A stretch of DNA of 64,000 nt from Trichomonas vaginalis G3 (GCF_026262505.1 NC_067205.1:12896001-12960000), one strand, 5' to 3'. Shown: positions 39,963-51,358, counted from the stretch's first letter. Notes: a model not told the origin generated them from the sequence alone. Made by a program: numbers and translations.

Positions 39963-40858
39963 ATGACAGAAATAGCAAATCTTCTACAGGTTCCATTAAA
40001 ACAAGGGACAAACAAAAAGGGTGCATATAATAGAACTATGAAAGTTCCAGACGGAATGAAAGAATTAGTCCACATTGTTGCCGGTCTTCAAAAGGATGTT
40101 AAACAAATGAGAAACGTTTTAACATTACCAGAAGCTCAAGCATATGCCAAACGTCATGGACCAAATTGGGAAGCACATGAAGCAGACATTACAGGACCAA
40201 ATGGAAAGCCTGATGGTATAAATGAAGTTTTCGTTACTGATGGTCAAGGTAATATTAAAGTCATAAATGGGTATAAATTAACAATGACGGATTATCCTAA
40301 ACGTAAAGCATATAATGAACGTTATCCTATGAAATTTGATGAAAATGGAAAAGCTGTTAAACAACATATCGGAGAAGTAAAATGGTCCAATTAATTCATA
40401 CCGTCATAATCCATATTCTTATTTCAATGAAGAATTAAACGCTATTGAAGAAGGACCAAACGGATTACCAATATGTTAATCAGTTTGATGGTCAATATGC
40501 AAATTTGAGACCTGAAATTCCAGCTAAGAAATTCTTTAAAGTTGCTTTATTCGATCCAGTGTTCAATGAACAGAAAGAAGCAATGAAAGCAGAATTTAAA
40601 CCAATTCAAGTGGCAAGAATTTCTTCATCTTCACTTTCAGAAGCGTTCAAGGAATTGATAAAGAAACCACTTTATTCTCAACAAGGTTATAACTTTGATT
40701 TAATTAAAGAAAGTGATAGACGTAAATTAGAAAAATCAGATGGTTTTAAGAATGCATGTAATGAAATGATTAAAGATATTGTAAATGATAAAATAAGACT
40801 GGAAGAAACTCAAAGCAATATCAATAACATAATTGGTGCAGTTACAAAGAAAGTATAA
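39963..40858 (+). pseudogene. Unknown Maverick 2 protein, split by frame breaks
   Basis: The first frame (39963-40394, [20 protein letters not shown]) is followed by a short piece in a second frame (NSYRHNPYSYFNEELNAIEE, about 40393-40485) and a third (40480-40858, YVNQFDGQYANLRPEIPAKK). Read together they make about 300 residues with a helical middle ([17 protein letters not shown]) and a coiled-coil end. No counterpart was seen in Maverick 1. A virion scaffold or internal protein is possible from its place among capsid genes. Confidence 0.6.
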
Positions 40859-40942
40859 GCAAACAAGGATGAACCTTGGGATATTACCGTAACAACTAAA
40901 TAAAACTTTAAATATATTTTTCTTTTTTTTATTCAATTATAA

Positions 40943-41580
40943 ATGAGAAGACGTTTCACAAGTCAAAAGAACACAAACGCAAAAGCAGAGATTACGGTTG
41001 GTTATAACGTAAATGATGATAAATCACGAATTATTCAAAATGTTAAAGTTAATGTTAGCCCTGAATTAACAAGGTCAGCAACTCAACCAAATTTATTAAC
41101 TCGTGACTTACCAAAGAAAGAGGAGGAGCAAAATAAAGAAGATGAAGACCCAATCATTTTATCTGAACCTGGTAAAGAACCCGTTGAAATTCCCACTTAT
41201 CCAACATACCCCCACCTCTTTCATCAAACATCGAGAACCCAGGAATCTACGATTCCAGTCGCAATGCGCCATATAAAGTAGACATTAATTCTGAATTAAT
41301 GAAAATTTACCGTGATATAATAATTAATAATTATGATTCAATAATAAATTTAATTGACCAATCTGGTTTAATTATTTTACCTTATGAATCATTAATTCAC
41401 ATTATCGCCATTCTTTGTGATGTTCAAGATTCAGACGTTAAGATTCAATTTTTCATAGATGATGAGGTTTCATGCTGCGGAACAGTTGCAAAAATAAATC
41501 CTATAAAGGATATTAGCACAATTAAGATATCAAAGAACGGAACAACAACTGAACTTCATTTAACTTATAATAACATATAA
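40943..41580 (+). pseudogene. Counterpart of Maverick 1 19972-20475 protein, split by one base
   Basis: The ATG at 40943 opens 112 codons (MRRRFTSQKNTNAKAEITVG). Just before its stop at 41281 a shift gives NAPYKVDINSELMKIYRDII and the frame 41299-41580. The basic start, Pro/Glu-rich linker and end with INLIDQSGLIILPYESL and VSCCGTVAKI match the Maverick 1 protein, including the CCG pair. Conservation between two element lineages argues for an essential role, as yet unknown. Confidence 0.7.
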
Positions 41581-41635
41581 ATAAAATAGTTGATGAATAT
41601 AAAATATCACTTGAAAAATTCTTTGTTAAGGCTAT

Positions 41636-42114
41636 TTAATATTCAAGCATTAACATTATCGAATAATAATCCTTTGAATCATAATCAATAATAATTGACC
41701 TTTCACCAGTTTCTATCGTTTGTTTTATTTCTTTTTGTTCCCCACTATCTGGATCGGTCATTGTAATTGTTTTTGTTATAGTATCAGCTTTATCTTTAAC
41801 TTCAATCTTTTTTCCATCGGATATTTAAACCAAAATTCCAAAAATTCGATATTGTCAATCTGTTCATATTTTAATCTATCAATTACATTTTTAATACCAT
41901 CTGAAAATCTTATGAAATGGTCATTATATGGGTTTGATTGAACTAAATTTGAATGAAGTGAAATATAACCTGTTGATGAATATGACATTGACTCATATTT
42001 TCTGAAAACACTAAAATTTATAACATGAATGAATTTCTTATTCGTTGAATTTATGAATTCTTGAGGTAATCTTATTCTAGTTTTATTTATCACTGGAAAA
42101 TAACGCTTTACCAT
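41636..42114 (-). pseudogene. Candidate minor virion protein related to 9243-10100, frame-broken
   Basis: From the ATG at 42112-42114 the frame reads MVKRYFPVINKTRIRLPQEF and INSTNKKFIHVINFSVFRK, which lines up with GNRVTFKFPTDW and EEKYIGITSMYITRAFRK of the Maverick 1 protein at 9243. Near 41825 a base shift leads to SDGKKIEVKDKADTITK and IIIDYDSKDYYSIMLMLEY with a stop at 41636. The open part alone extends to 41776 in the wrong frame. Confidence 0.6.
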
Positions 42115-42133
42115 ATTTTTAATCGTAATAAAA

Positions 42134-42843
42134 ATGTCAATTATCAATATTATTTCGAATAATAGTGTGAATTAAATTTAACAGTTAGCGGAATTTATAA
42201 TGTTACTCTCGTTTCTGTGAGTGGTAAATTTAATCCCATTCTTTTAGACCCTTCAGATTATATATCATTTATTAAAGATGACCTTGAAAAAACGTATGAT
42301 ATGTATATAAATAATGTGATAGCGAAATGGGATATTAACATGATTTTAAGTTATTTAAATGAATCATTTATCGTATGGTATGAAGAAAATTTTAAATCAA
42401 AACCTGATAAACTTTTTGAACTTGATGAAATAAATAACCTTATTAAATTTCCGCTGAAAATTAAATTTTGTACTCCTCATCTTCGTTCATTGTTGGGGAT
42501 ATTAAATTTTGAAAAAGATGTTGGGGATGTTTTGTATTCTGACACTGGTTCCAATTTCATTTTAATCAAATGTGATAAAGTTAATACCCCAATGAGATTT
42601 TCACATCAAACATTAGACCCTAACTCTTACCCATCAATACAAAACATTTTATCCATCAACTTAAACACATTTTCTTTATCATATCCGTTTCAATTATCCG
42701 GGAATTCATTTATTCTTCATTCAAAAGATTTATCAAATATTAAATTTAGAATAACTGACCTATTTGATTGTGATTTAGAATTTATGAATGAAATATTATG
42801 GCAATTTCAAATAGAAAAAATAGCTGATGAGATAACGGATTAA
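42134..42843 (+). pseudogene. Candidate penton-like protein, counterpart of 18944-19708
   Basis: The ATG at 42134 (MSIINIISNNSVN) needs one base shift near 42170 to enter the long frame (TVSGIYNVTLVSVSGKFNPI...), which is open to 42843. Near the end, FILHSKDLSNIKFRITDLFD is the same pattern as VRISPHNLKDMQFRLVDFQG in the Maverick 1 protein. Length after joining is about 235 residues. It is divergent from the 42114 gene and lies just before the fibre gene. Confidence 0.6.
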
Positions 42844-42867
42844 ATATTTATTTTTAAATCATAATAA

Positions 42868-44855
42868 ATGATTAAACAACAACACAACTTAAGGCGCAAA
42901 GCACCCAGGTCCTTCAGACCATTACATACGCCATATATGCATATAATTCAAAGACGGCAGAACAAACGCAAAGGTTGAAATATGGAGATTTGGAGATAGT
43001 ATTGAAAAATGAACATTTCGAATTCGTTTGCAAAGGTGGTGCAGTGATATCAAATATAAAAGAAATTTTATTTATGAATTCAAAAATTAAAGGAATAACG
43101 GATGATATAACATCAATTCCACCAGAAGAACAGAGATATTACGCATTAAATGCATTTCCTAAAGTTTTGAAGATTGGAAGATTTAATTTAAATGAGGAAT
43201 TCATAGAAGGTTTCCTAAACGACATAATGAAGAAGGCAGATAAGGAATATGTTGATAGTGAGTTAAATAAGAAGGCAGATAAGGAATATGTTGATAGTGA
43301 GTTAAATAAGAAGGCAGATAAGGAATATGTTGATAGTGAGTTAAATAAGAAGGCAGATAAGGAATATGTTGATAGTGAGTTAAATAAGAAGGCAGATAAG
43401 GAATATGTTGATAGTGAGTTAAATAAGAAGGCAGATAAGGAATATGTTGATAGTGAGTTAAATAAGAAGGCAGATAAGGAATATGTTGATAGTGAGTTAA
43501 ATAAGAAGGCAGATAAGGAATATGTTGATAGTGAGTTAAATAAGAAGGCAGATAAGGAATATGTGGATGAAAAAGATAATGAAATATATGAAAAAATTAA
43601 GGAAAGGGTTGAATGGTATCATGAATGGACATTGAAGACTTTTAAATTTAAAGCTGATACAGGGTGGGTTTCAGGATGTTTAGATCTTAAAGCAGATAAA
43701 ACTTATGTTAACGATGAGTTAAATAAGAAGGCAGATAAGGAATATGTTGATAGTGAGTTAAATAAGAAGGCAGATAAGGAATATGTTGATAGTGAGTTAA
43801 ATAAGAAGGCAGATAAGGAATATGTGGATGAAATATACCAAAGTTTGATAGGAACAACAAAAAATATTGAAACTATTGTTGGGGATGTTTCTGTCTATGA
43901 AGAAAACAAATATTTTAGATGGGAGTTTGTACACTCCTTAAAAAATGGTATACGGTATAAACTCATTCCGAAAAATAACAATGAAATGTATGTAGGCTAT
44001 ATAAAGAATAATGGTACACAAGTTAAAGTTCCATTAGACAACAACTGCTACTTAAACTTATATGGAGACGAACAAAAGAAATATTTAAGAGTTTATGAAA
44101 TGGCAGGTATGATGTTGGCTGACCCAGCTCCAGCACCATATTATTATGACTATGGAGATGACGACAGAACACCACATGTAGATGAACAAAAGCTAACATT
44201 ATATTTAGATTATTATAGATATAAAAGATATAATGCAATAGAAAAAACGAGAATAGTATATTATTATACAGATGACAGAAATAAATATTATAGTCAAGAT
44301 TTTACCTACCCTGAAAACATAAGATTATATTATAAAAAATATTCTGACACAAACCAGAAGAAACCTGAAATAGTTGCACTATATTTTAAGTTCAAAAGAG
44401 ACAATCCTATAATATCTCATATGTTTGATTTAATGAACCCAGTAGGTTCTATTTATACATCTGTGGATGCAAGAGGTCCTCAAGTAATGTTTGGTGTTGG
44501 TGCATGGGAACAAATAGTTGACAGGTTTTTGTATTGTGCAAACTCTTCAAAGGAAACAGGGGGAAGTAAAACGATTTCAGGTGAAAATTTACCTGCACAC
44601 AGTCACTACATAGATTTAAGTACATCTCAAGCAGGTTGGCATAAGCATAGATATTGGGATTGGTCAGGAATGACAAAAGGTAAAGGATATGATGTTAAAG
44701 ACGACGTTAAGTTTGCTATAAATTGTTACTGGGATGACACTCAGGGAGAAGGAAACCATACACATTTCGTTTCAGGATATACACAAACAACGGGACAAAG
44801 TAAAGAATACATGCCACCATTTATGACTGTATTCGCATGGTATAGAGTTCAATGA
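42868..44855 (+). pseudogene. Fibre-like protein with 13-residue KADK repeats and phage collar-like end (5' shifted)
   Basis: The long frame (open to 44855) has no ATG. The ATG at 42868, after a T-rich motif, joins it after a shift near 42880, giving TITYAIYAYNSKTAEQTQRL, which resembles the start of the Maverick 1 fibre. Then come nine repeats of KADKEYVDSELNK, a spacer, three more repeats, a beta-rich region and the end MNPVGSIYTSVDARGPQV...GGSKTISGENLPAHSHY...YMPPFMTVFAWYRVQ. The end has the form of phage T4 gp10/gp12-like collar domains, with His pairs that may bind metal in a trimer. The shaft repeats are typical of trimeric fibres. It likely mediates host attachment. Confidence 0.8.
43233..43836 (+). 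repeat. 39-bp tandem repeats in the fibre gene
   Basis: Eight full units and one partial at 43233-43571, then about three more at 43690-43836. Each unit encodes KADKEYVDSELNK. The units are nearly identical at the nucleotide level, so the number has probably changed recently and would vary between copies, changing shaft length. Confidence 0.95.
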
Positions 44856-44864
44856 ATGTGCTTG

Positions 44865-44876
44865 ACCCAAAGGTCT
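44865..44876. terminator. GC-rich mini-hairpin after the fibre gene
   Basis: GACCCAAAGGTC (stem GACC/GGTC, loop CAAA) begins 10 bp after the fibre stop. It is one of the mini-hairpin family listed in the findings. Confidence 0.45.
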
Positions 44877-44996
44877 GGGCTTACCGAATGAACTAAATAT
44901 ATTTTATGTCTGTAATTAATTAGGTAATGAAGTAATGGATGAACTGCAGAAATAAATGTTTACGTTAATGTTTACGTTAATGTTTATGTTAATGTT

Positions 44997-45113
44997 TTCA
45001 GGTTATTCAATAATTAATTATTTTTGAAGAACTGAAGGTGTCACTACGTCACCATGTGTCACTCGGTTAATTAACTTCTCTGAAAAAATGAGACAACATG
45101 ACATTTTGACAAC
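44997..45113. repeat. 117-bp inverted repeat, left of the primase-helicase gene
   Basis: Its reverse complement lies at 47665-47781 with one visible mismatch, and a shorter copy (98 bp) at 47537-47634. It contains GTGTCACTACGTCACCATG with three GTGAC/GTCAC boxes, and GACAACATGACATTTTGACA. Three to four 12-bp direct repeats (TTTACGTTAATG) precede it. Origin-like or cassette-end role is inferred. Confidence 0.9.
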
Positions 45114-45187
45114 ATTTACGAAAATATGATGCAGTCCAAAAATAAAGTTAGTTTTAAAATTATTTTTATTTTTTTATTCCTATATAA

Positions 45188-47498
45188 ATGACAGCAACAA
45201 ACAACAACAGCAACTTTATCATTTCTGATGAACAAGTTATTGATTCATTAGCTGAGGAATTAGTTGTGGCAGAAACTAAAACCCTCAACGAAAGAATTGG
45301 TGAAAACAAGATTGATTTACATAACTACCTCAAACATGATGGAGGAAGAGGAAGGAAAACTGGTGTGGCTTTATTAGTAAATAAAATTTCAAATTTAACG
45401 ATTATAGATGTTGATATCAATAAATCGTACAATGATGAACTTAAAGAAACAGTTAGAAAAGACATTTTATCAAAACTTTCGGATAAAGATGTTATCGTTA
45501 AAACCGCATCAGGAGGTCTTCACATTTATTGCAACACTAATTTCTTCTATTCAACCTCGAACAGAATGATTAAATGTTATTCCTGCAATGATTATGATAT
45601 TGACATAATGACTTCTATTGATGATTCAAAGCGTTCATTAGTAGTTATGGCTGATTCAAGAGTTCGCAAGAATGCATCAGAACCAATCAATACATACTCA
45701 TTCATTCGTGGAAGTTATGATTCAACATTAACTAGAACAGTAAATGATATATTAAATGATTTGAATATTAAGGTAAGAGTTGAACAGAAGAATGAAGAAA
45801 TAAAGAGTATAATGAATGAAAACAAAGATGTAAACATTGACGATAAACTTGCCCAGAGCATAGTTGATGGCATCTGTGATTTTGAAGTACATAATGATGG
45901 TGGAAACATGAATTTAGAAAAAGAAGTTACATTATTCACACTGTTTCAAGCAATTAATTCGTTACCGGATCATTTAATTAATGAAGCATACGATAACGTT
46001 TATAACTTCTGTAGTTTAACAGAAAATGCTAAAAGTAATTTTGAAAAAGCACGTAGTAGATATGCACATTTAATGACTTCTCCATTTGTTTTGGTGAAGA
46101 TTCTAAAACTTTATCAAAAGGAATATTATGATGAATATATTTTACCTTTATTACGTAAGCCAAAAATAACATTTGATATCAAACTTGATGACTCGTTTTT
46201 GATAACAGATATTAGACGCAAGGCTGAAAATCATCAGTATAAAAACAGTTCTGAAGTAATTGAGGATTTATCACGTGTAATCCGTTTTGTAGATTGTGGA
46301 AATAAATATTTCATTCAAAAGGACTATAATATCCACGACAAAATGAATCAAATATCATTCGTTCTTCAATCAAACATGAAAGAGTCACTCAAAATGATTA
46401 AATTATTTAAAGAAGAAGGTAAAACCATAACAGCATGGGACGTACTATTAAATCAATTATCCTCATTAACCGTTAAGGGTGTTTGCTTTAAATCTGATTC
46501 CCCAGATGTTTTCTCAACGTTTCAGGGTTATAAATACAACATTCTCGAAAAACCAGATTACTCAAAAATTGAGATGTTTATGAATTTCATTAAAGAAGCC
46601 ATTTGTGATAATAACGATGAAGTGTATAAATACCTTCTCGGCTGGATTGCATCAATGATTCAACATCCTGGAATCAAGAATGAAACAGCAATTATTTTGA
46701 AAGGACTTCAGGGAACAGGTAAAAACAGATTTACAGACATTATCTGAACTCCTCGCCGGTTATTCATGTAAAAACATTACTGAAATAAGTGAGCTAACGG
46801 GTAATTTCAACTCAGTAGTTGAAAATAAAAATGTTTCTTGTACTTAATGAACAAGAATGTAGGTGAAGACAGACTTGCAAACTTCAACGCTTTGAAATCA
46901 ATTATTACGGATAATGAGATTAGAATTAATGAAAAGAATCAACCCAGAAGAACAGCTCAGAATGTTGCCAATTTTCATTTTCGTAACTAATAACGTCTAC
47001 CCCGTCAAAATTGAAGTTGGAGACAGAAGATACGTAGTTTTAAGGGTTAATGGTAAATTCAAGGGTCAATTTGATTACTTCAAGAATTTAATGGATTCAT
47101 GCACTAAGGAATTTTATGATAACCTTTTAACATATTTTATGCAATATGACCTTTCATCATTTAATGTACGAATCATACCGATGACTGAAGCCAAACAAGA
47201 TTTAATTGAATTATCAACAAATCCTTTAGATGAATGGATAAATACACATTATGATGAATTGAGTGCAGGTATGACATGTAAAAATGCGCTATTCTGCAAA
47301 CCATCAGACATGAAAGACAAGAATTTCCAAATGAGCATTAAGGATAAATGTGATAAGAAACAGGTAAGAATAGATGGTAAACAAACATGGTGTTATGTTT
47401 TGAAAGAAGAAATGAAAGGATTATATAAACAGGTTGAACCAAACGATAATGAGGATTCATTTACTGACGATGAAATACCTGTAAATGAAGCTTTATAA
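45188..47498 (+). pseudogene. Primase-SF3 helicase (D5-like) of Maverick 2, frame-broken
   Basis: The ATG at 45188 (T-rich motif upstream) opens 519 codons. The N-terminal part has prim-pol motifs: LTIIDVDINKS (DxD) and KTASGGLHIYCN. A long middle follows, then AIILKGLQGTGKNRF, the SF3 Walker A (GLQGTGKN). The frame stops at 46747. In other frames LLAGYSCKNITEISELTGNF continues, and 46914-47498 carries FIFVTNNVYPVKIEVGDRRY (SF3 sensor and Arg finger region). The enzyme would prime and unwind DNA. Having it beside a protein-primed PolB is unusual. At least two breaks inactivate this copy as written. Confidence 0.85.
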
Positions 47499-47536
47499 AG
47501 TATGATTGGAATTTATTTTTGCATTAATCCTGCTGT

Positions 47537-47781
47537 GTTGTCAAAATGTCATGTTGTCTCATTTTTTCAGAGAAGTTAATTAACCGAGTGACACATGGTG
47601 ACGTAGTGACACCTTCAGTTCTTCAAAAATAATTCATAAATGCCTTCCTCATTAATCCTGTGATGTTGTCTAAATGTCATGTTGTCTCATTTTTTCAGAG
47701 AAGTTAATTAACCGAGTGACACATGGTGACGTAGTGACACCTTCAGTTCTTCAAAAATAATTAATTATTGAATAACCTGAA
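47537..47781. repeat. Two direct copies of the inverted repeat, right of the primase-helicase gene
   Basis: Copies at 47537-47634 (98 bp) and 47665-47781 (117 bp) are spaced about 127 bp apart, each preceded by ATTAATCCTG. A further short copy of TGTTGTCAAAATGTCATG lies near 47855-47880. Together with 44997-45113 they bracket the gene. Confidence 0.9.
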
Positions 47782-47923
47782 ACCATTAATGAAAACATTA
47801 TTTTTGGGTCATTTACACTCATTACGATGAAGTCATGACAAATCATTTCCGGGACTGTTGTCAAAATGTCATGTTGTCACAAACTTTAGAACGGCATAAT
47901 TTAAATTTTTATTTTTATCATAA

Positions 47924-48087
47924 ATGGATACCCACAAGCTCAAAATTTACCACGAATCATAACAAGGGAGGAAACGATAAAAATGATGCGAGAACTTGCT
48001 AAAAATAACAAACCACTAAAACTGAGAAAATGTGGTTATGCAGTAATGATGGAAAGAGAGACGTTGTCGAAGAGGAATAAAAATTAA
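47924..48087 (+). pseudogene. Small basic protein, start shifted
   Basis: The ATG at 47924 follows ATTTTTATTTTTATCATAA. After one base shift the sequence reads YPQAQNLPRIITREETIKMM, then RELAKNNKPLKLRKCGYAVM and a basic end, with stop at 48085-48087. About 54 residues. The promoter motif and sensible protein sequence support a real, damaged small gene. It overlaps the end of the convergent 48084-48404 gene by 4 bp. Confidence 0.5.
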
Positions 48088-48404
48088 ATTTGGATTGAGT
48101 TTAAAATTTCATCTTTATTAAATTCATCTCTTCCAATCAATTTATTTATTCTATTAAATTCTTTTATTTTTGCTTCACTCAGTTTAAGGATTGAACGGTA
48201 AGTTTCTAATTTTTCGATTATTTCTTTCCTCTCTTTATCGTTTTCAATTACTTTAGTTTTATGGGCATCAGCCCCACCGCATTGCGGCTTCTTTTTGTAA
48301 TAGCATATTTTTGATTTAATTCTGTTTAGTTTCTTTTTATATTCATCGTCTGGACTCTGAATCTTAATTGAATCAGGACTCTTGGATGCTTCGTTGTCAC
48401 TCAT
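48084..48404 (-). CDS. Small coiled-coil protein with a GC-hairpin in the gene
   Basis: The intact 106-residue product starts MSDNEASKSPDSIKIQSPDD and has a helical charged second half. The palindrome CCGCATTGCGG (48277-48287) lies inside and gives QCGGADAH in an otherwise Lys-rich stretch, looking like an inserted hairpin. T-rich motif upstream. No family recognised. Confidence 0.6.
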   Translation of the reverse strand: MSDNEASKSPDSIKIQSPDDEYKKKLNRIKSKICYYKKKPQCGGADAHKTKVIENDKERKEIIEKLETYRSILKLSEAKIKEFNRINKLIGRDEFNKDEILNSIQI

Positions 48405-48742
48405 TTCTTACGAAATAAAAAAATTAAATATTATTTAAATATAATGGAGTAATAAAATAAATCGGAATTTCTATTAATTTATTGTCAACTTCAACTAATG
48501 CATTGCCGTTAATATATCTAACAAATTCAGCTATTGTGTCAAATCTTCGTCTTCTTTTTGTCATTGATTTATCAGTTTTTCCATAATCGAGATGAATCAA
48601 AACTTTATCCCCTTGTTTAAAATTCATGAGCCCCGAATTAATTTGTTCACGTTTAACATCATTCAACCTTTCCATTTGCTTTCTAATATATTCCCATTCT
48701 TTTGAAATATCATTTTTCATTTCCACTGGTTTCATGTTTATA

Positions 48743-50046
48743 TAGGGTGTCCAAATGTGCGTTTAGCACAGCGCTCTATATGAGACTATTAAAGGAGATA
48801 TATGCTGATTATAAATATATAATAAAAAATATGAATATATGTATATGATGAGTAAGTTGTATTTTGGCGCCATGCCGGGATATAAAATGAATTTTGAGAC
48901 AAGAGGCGGTTTCGCAGGAAATTTTGGCGGGATTTTTTTCATTTTTTTAATGAATCATAAAGAAAACATCCTCGCTCTTGCAAAAAAATGCAAAGACTGT
49001 AAAAAAATCTACGAGACATTGGTAAAATGCTTCGGTATGGATGCTCCTAGCTATTCCACTGTAAGGTATCATGTTAGGATGTATCACTTCATGAACAAAA
49101 AGGCGCCCATCATAAAAATTGACAAAAAATCGCCGGATCAAAGAAAAATCAAAGCAATTCTTCAAGCGCTAGATGAAGACCCAAGAGCATCACTCAGAAG
49201 GATAGAGGAGATGACAAAAATACCACGTACAACAGTCAGTTATTATCTGCACAATTATTTGAACTACAAATTAGCGTATACACGTTGGGTTCCGCACAAC
49301 CTTAATTCAGTTCAAAAAAAATCTAGAGTCCAATCTTCGAAAGAGCTCCTCTCTATATTGGCTGCGTATCAATCCAAGAAGTTTCGCTTTTTAGTAACAG
49401 GGGACGAGTCTTGGTTTCAATATGCAACAGAAGCCAAAATCATGTGGATCCCGAAGGATGAAAATCCGCAAACATTCCCGAAGAAAAAAATTGACACACC
49501 AATGATGATGTTGTCGGTTTTTTGGGGCGTGAATGGTATCATCGCAATTGATATTCTTCAAAAACCTAATACGATGAATGCTCAGTATCTAATTGACAAT
49601 GTTCTTACTCAAATTATCAATTCTGATGAGTTTGAGAAATCCAAACAACAAAAACAAAAGTTTGCAATTCATTTTGATAATTCAAGAGTTCACAAAAGTC
49701 ATAAGGTAATGAATTACTTGTTGGAAAACAATGTCAAAGTTGTTCCAAACCCAATTTATTCACCTGATATTGCACCCTCTGACTTTTATTTATTCGGCAC
49801 GCTAAAAAAGAGAGCTGAAGGACGCGAATTCGCGAGTCCAGATGATCTTGAAAATTTTGTAAGAGAGCAATTTGAGCAATTTTCTCATGATGATTTAAAG
49901 CGTGTCTTTCAAGCCTGGATCGATCGCTGCGAACGCGTGATTGAATCCAATGGTGATTATATTTAAATAAACTTTATATATATGTAACTTGTTTCTTTCT
50001 ATTCGCAGTATTCAGGTTTGTGCTAAACACACTTTTGGACACCCTA
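48743..50046 (+). mobile_element. Mariner transposon, Tvmar1-like (1,304 bp)
   Basis: The ends TAGGGTGTCCAAA...TTTGGACACCCTA form about 30-bp imperfect terminal inverted repeats flanked by TA at 48741-48742 and 50047-50048. It holds one intact DD34D transposase. It lies in the opposite orientation inside the integrase gene of Maverick 2. The size and ends are what I recall for the Tvmar1 family of T. vaginalis, to be confirmed by search. Confidence 0.93.
48839..49966 (+). CDS. Mariner transposase (DD34D)
   Basis: The frame from ATG 48839 encodes 375 residues; the usual mariner start may be the internal MNHKENILALAKK. A paired helix-turn-helix region (TIPRTTVSYYLHN-like) is followed by VTGDESWFQYA (first Asp), IHFDNSRVHKS (second) and SPDIAPSDFYLFG (third). 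There are exactly 34 residues between the last two. No stop or shift was seen, so it may be active. It would cut and paste the element into TA sites. Confidence 0.95.
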   Translation: MYMMSKLYFGAMPGYKMNFETRGGFAGNFGGIFFIFLMNHKENILALAKKCKDCKKIYETLVKCFGMDAPSYSTVRYHVRMYHFMNKKAPIIKIDKKSPDQRKIKAILQALDEDPRASLRRIEEMTKIPRTTVSYYLHNYLNYKLAYTRWVPHNLNSVQKKSRVQSSKELLSILAAYQSKKFRFLVTGDESWFQYATEAKIMWIPKDENPQTFPKKKIDTPMMMLSVFWGVNGIIAIDILQKPNTMNAQYLIDNVLTQIINSDEFEKSKQQKQKFAIHFDNSRVHKSHKVMNYLLENNVKVVPNPIYSPDIAPSDFYLFGTLKKRAEGREFASPDDLENFVREQFEQFSHDDLKRVFQAWIDRCERVIESNGDYI

Positions 50047-51358
50047 TAGTTCTATGCCATGTATTATTGTAATAATATACTAACTGTTGTATGATGGAGT
50101 CATGATTTCCATCCCAGTATATCTGACCGTTAACCCCTAACGCATCTCTAAGAGTTCTCATTACCGCATCAACTATTTTATTATGAAACGTATATGGAGA
50201 GGATGAGAAGTAAAAATTAATTTGTGGAAAATAATGAGCCATAGTTGCCTGAAATCCTTTATCACCATCACCCCTGATATTATCTACTCTTTCATGATCT
50301 AGTAAGTATTGAATAGCTCTTCTTGTTTCCTGTTCTGTTTTCCCTTTCACTGGAATGCAATATAAATATCTAGTGTTAATGTTAATGGCAAATAAATAAG
50401 TAACTTTTCCTTTTGAATATTCCAGATGATCGATTTCGTATGAATATGGATATGGTGCAAATGAAGGGCGACTAAATTTTTCCTTTAACGGTTGAATTTT
50501 CGGGTCAATTGGTTTATTTAATATCTTGAAATCCTTTTTAAAATCTTTTTGTTTCTTTAATGTTTGAAATGGATATAATAAAGTGAATGATGAAGGATTA
50601 ACTGAAGGAGGAGGCGGTACTGTCGTTGGAGGTTTTGGTGTTGCAAGTGGTTTAATTTTATCTGCTTAATTTTGGATTTCATTCCTTCCTTCATTAATTC
50701 TGGATGTATTCTATTCATTTGTTTTAAATATGCTGTATATAAAGGTTTGATATACTTTCCCGCTTCGAGTTTATGTTGAAGGATGAATTCCAAAAGTTGA
50801 TCTTCATTTAAAAGTCGGGCTGAATATGGTTTAACTAATGAATCATAAATTAAAGCTTGTGCTTCATTTATGGTCTGAGGGACCTGTGTCTTTTGTTCCT
50901 TTTGTTTTTGTTCCTTTGGCTTTGGCTTTTGCGGCTCAGGATTATATAATTTATATAATTCATCAATATCTTCTTCAGTTAATACTTTATTTTTGAAATC
51001 TTTCAACTGTTTAAGTTGTGATTTAGTTTTTCCCTTTGTATATTCATTATTTTTAATTTTGTCTTTAATTTCAGAAATTATTCTATCATGATATTTCAAA
51101 ATTTCATTTTTATAATATGAATAATAATATTCCATATCATCACCCGTTATATTGTTATCATATTTTTGGAGATATGCTTTTAAATCATAATAACTAAGAA
51201 AATTTTGATTAAATACTAAATCAGCAATTAAAATTTTTAAATCTACGTTATCCATTTATATAAAAATAAAATCAATGTTTTGGACCCGTAATGTCTGCTT
51301 CGTGTGCTTCCCAATTTGGACCATGACGTTTGGCATTTCATTAAAATTTTAAATTGTA

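Larger units (their letters stand above)
48424..51255 (-). pseudogene. INT: Integrase of Maverick 2, split by a mariner and one base shift
   Basis: The ATG at 51255 starts MDNVDLKILIADLVFNQNFL. A helical N-terminal region and Pro-rich linker follow; a one-base loss near 50660 (KSKIK / DKIKPLATPKPP) must be bridged. The catalytic part then reads YSYEIDHLEYSKGKV (first Asp), IRGDGDKGF (second) and HNKIVDAVMRTLRD (third). At TWHRTI the mariner interrupts at a TA. The gene resumes at 48742 with NMKPVEMKND and an SH3-like end (FKQGDKVLIHLDYGK). Excising the mariner restores the frame across this point. All three acidic residues are present, unlike Maverick 1. Confidence 0.88.
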
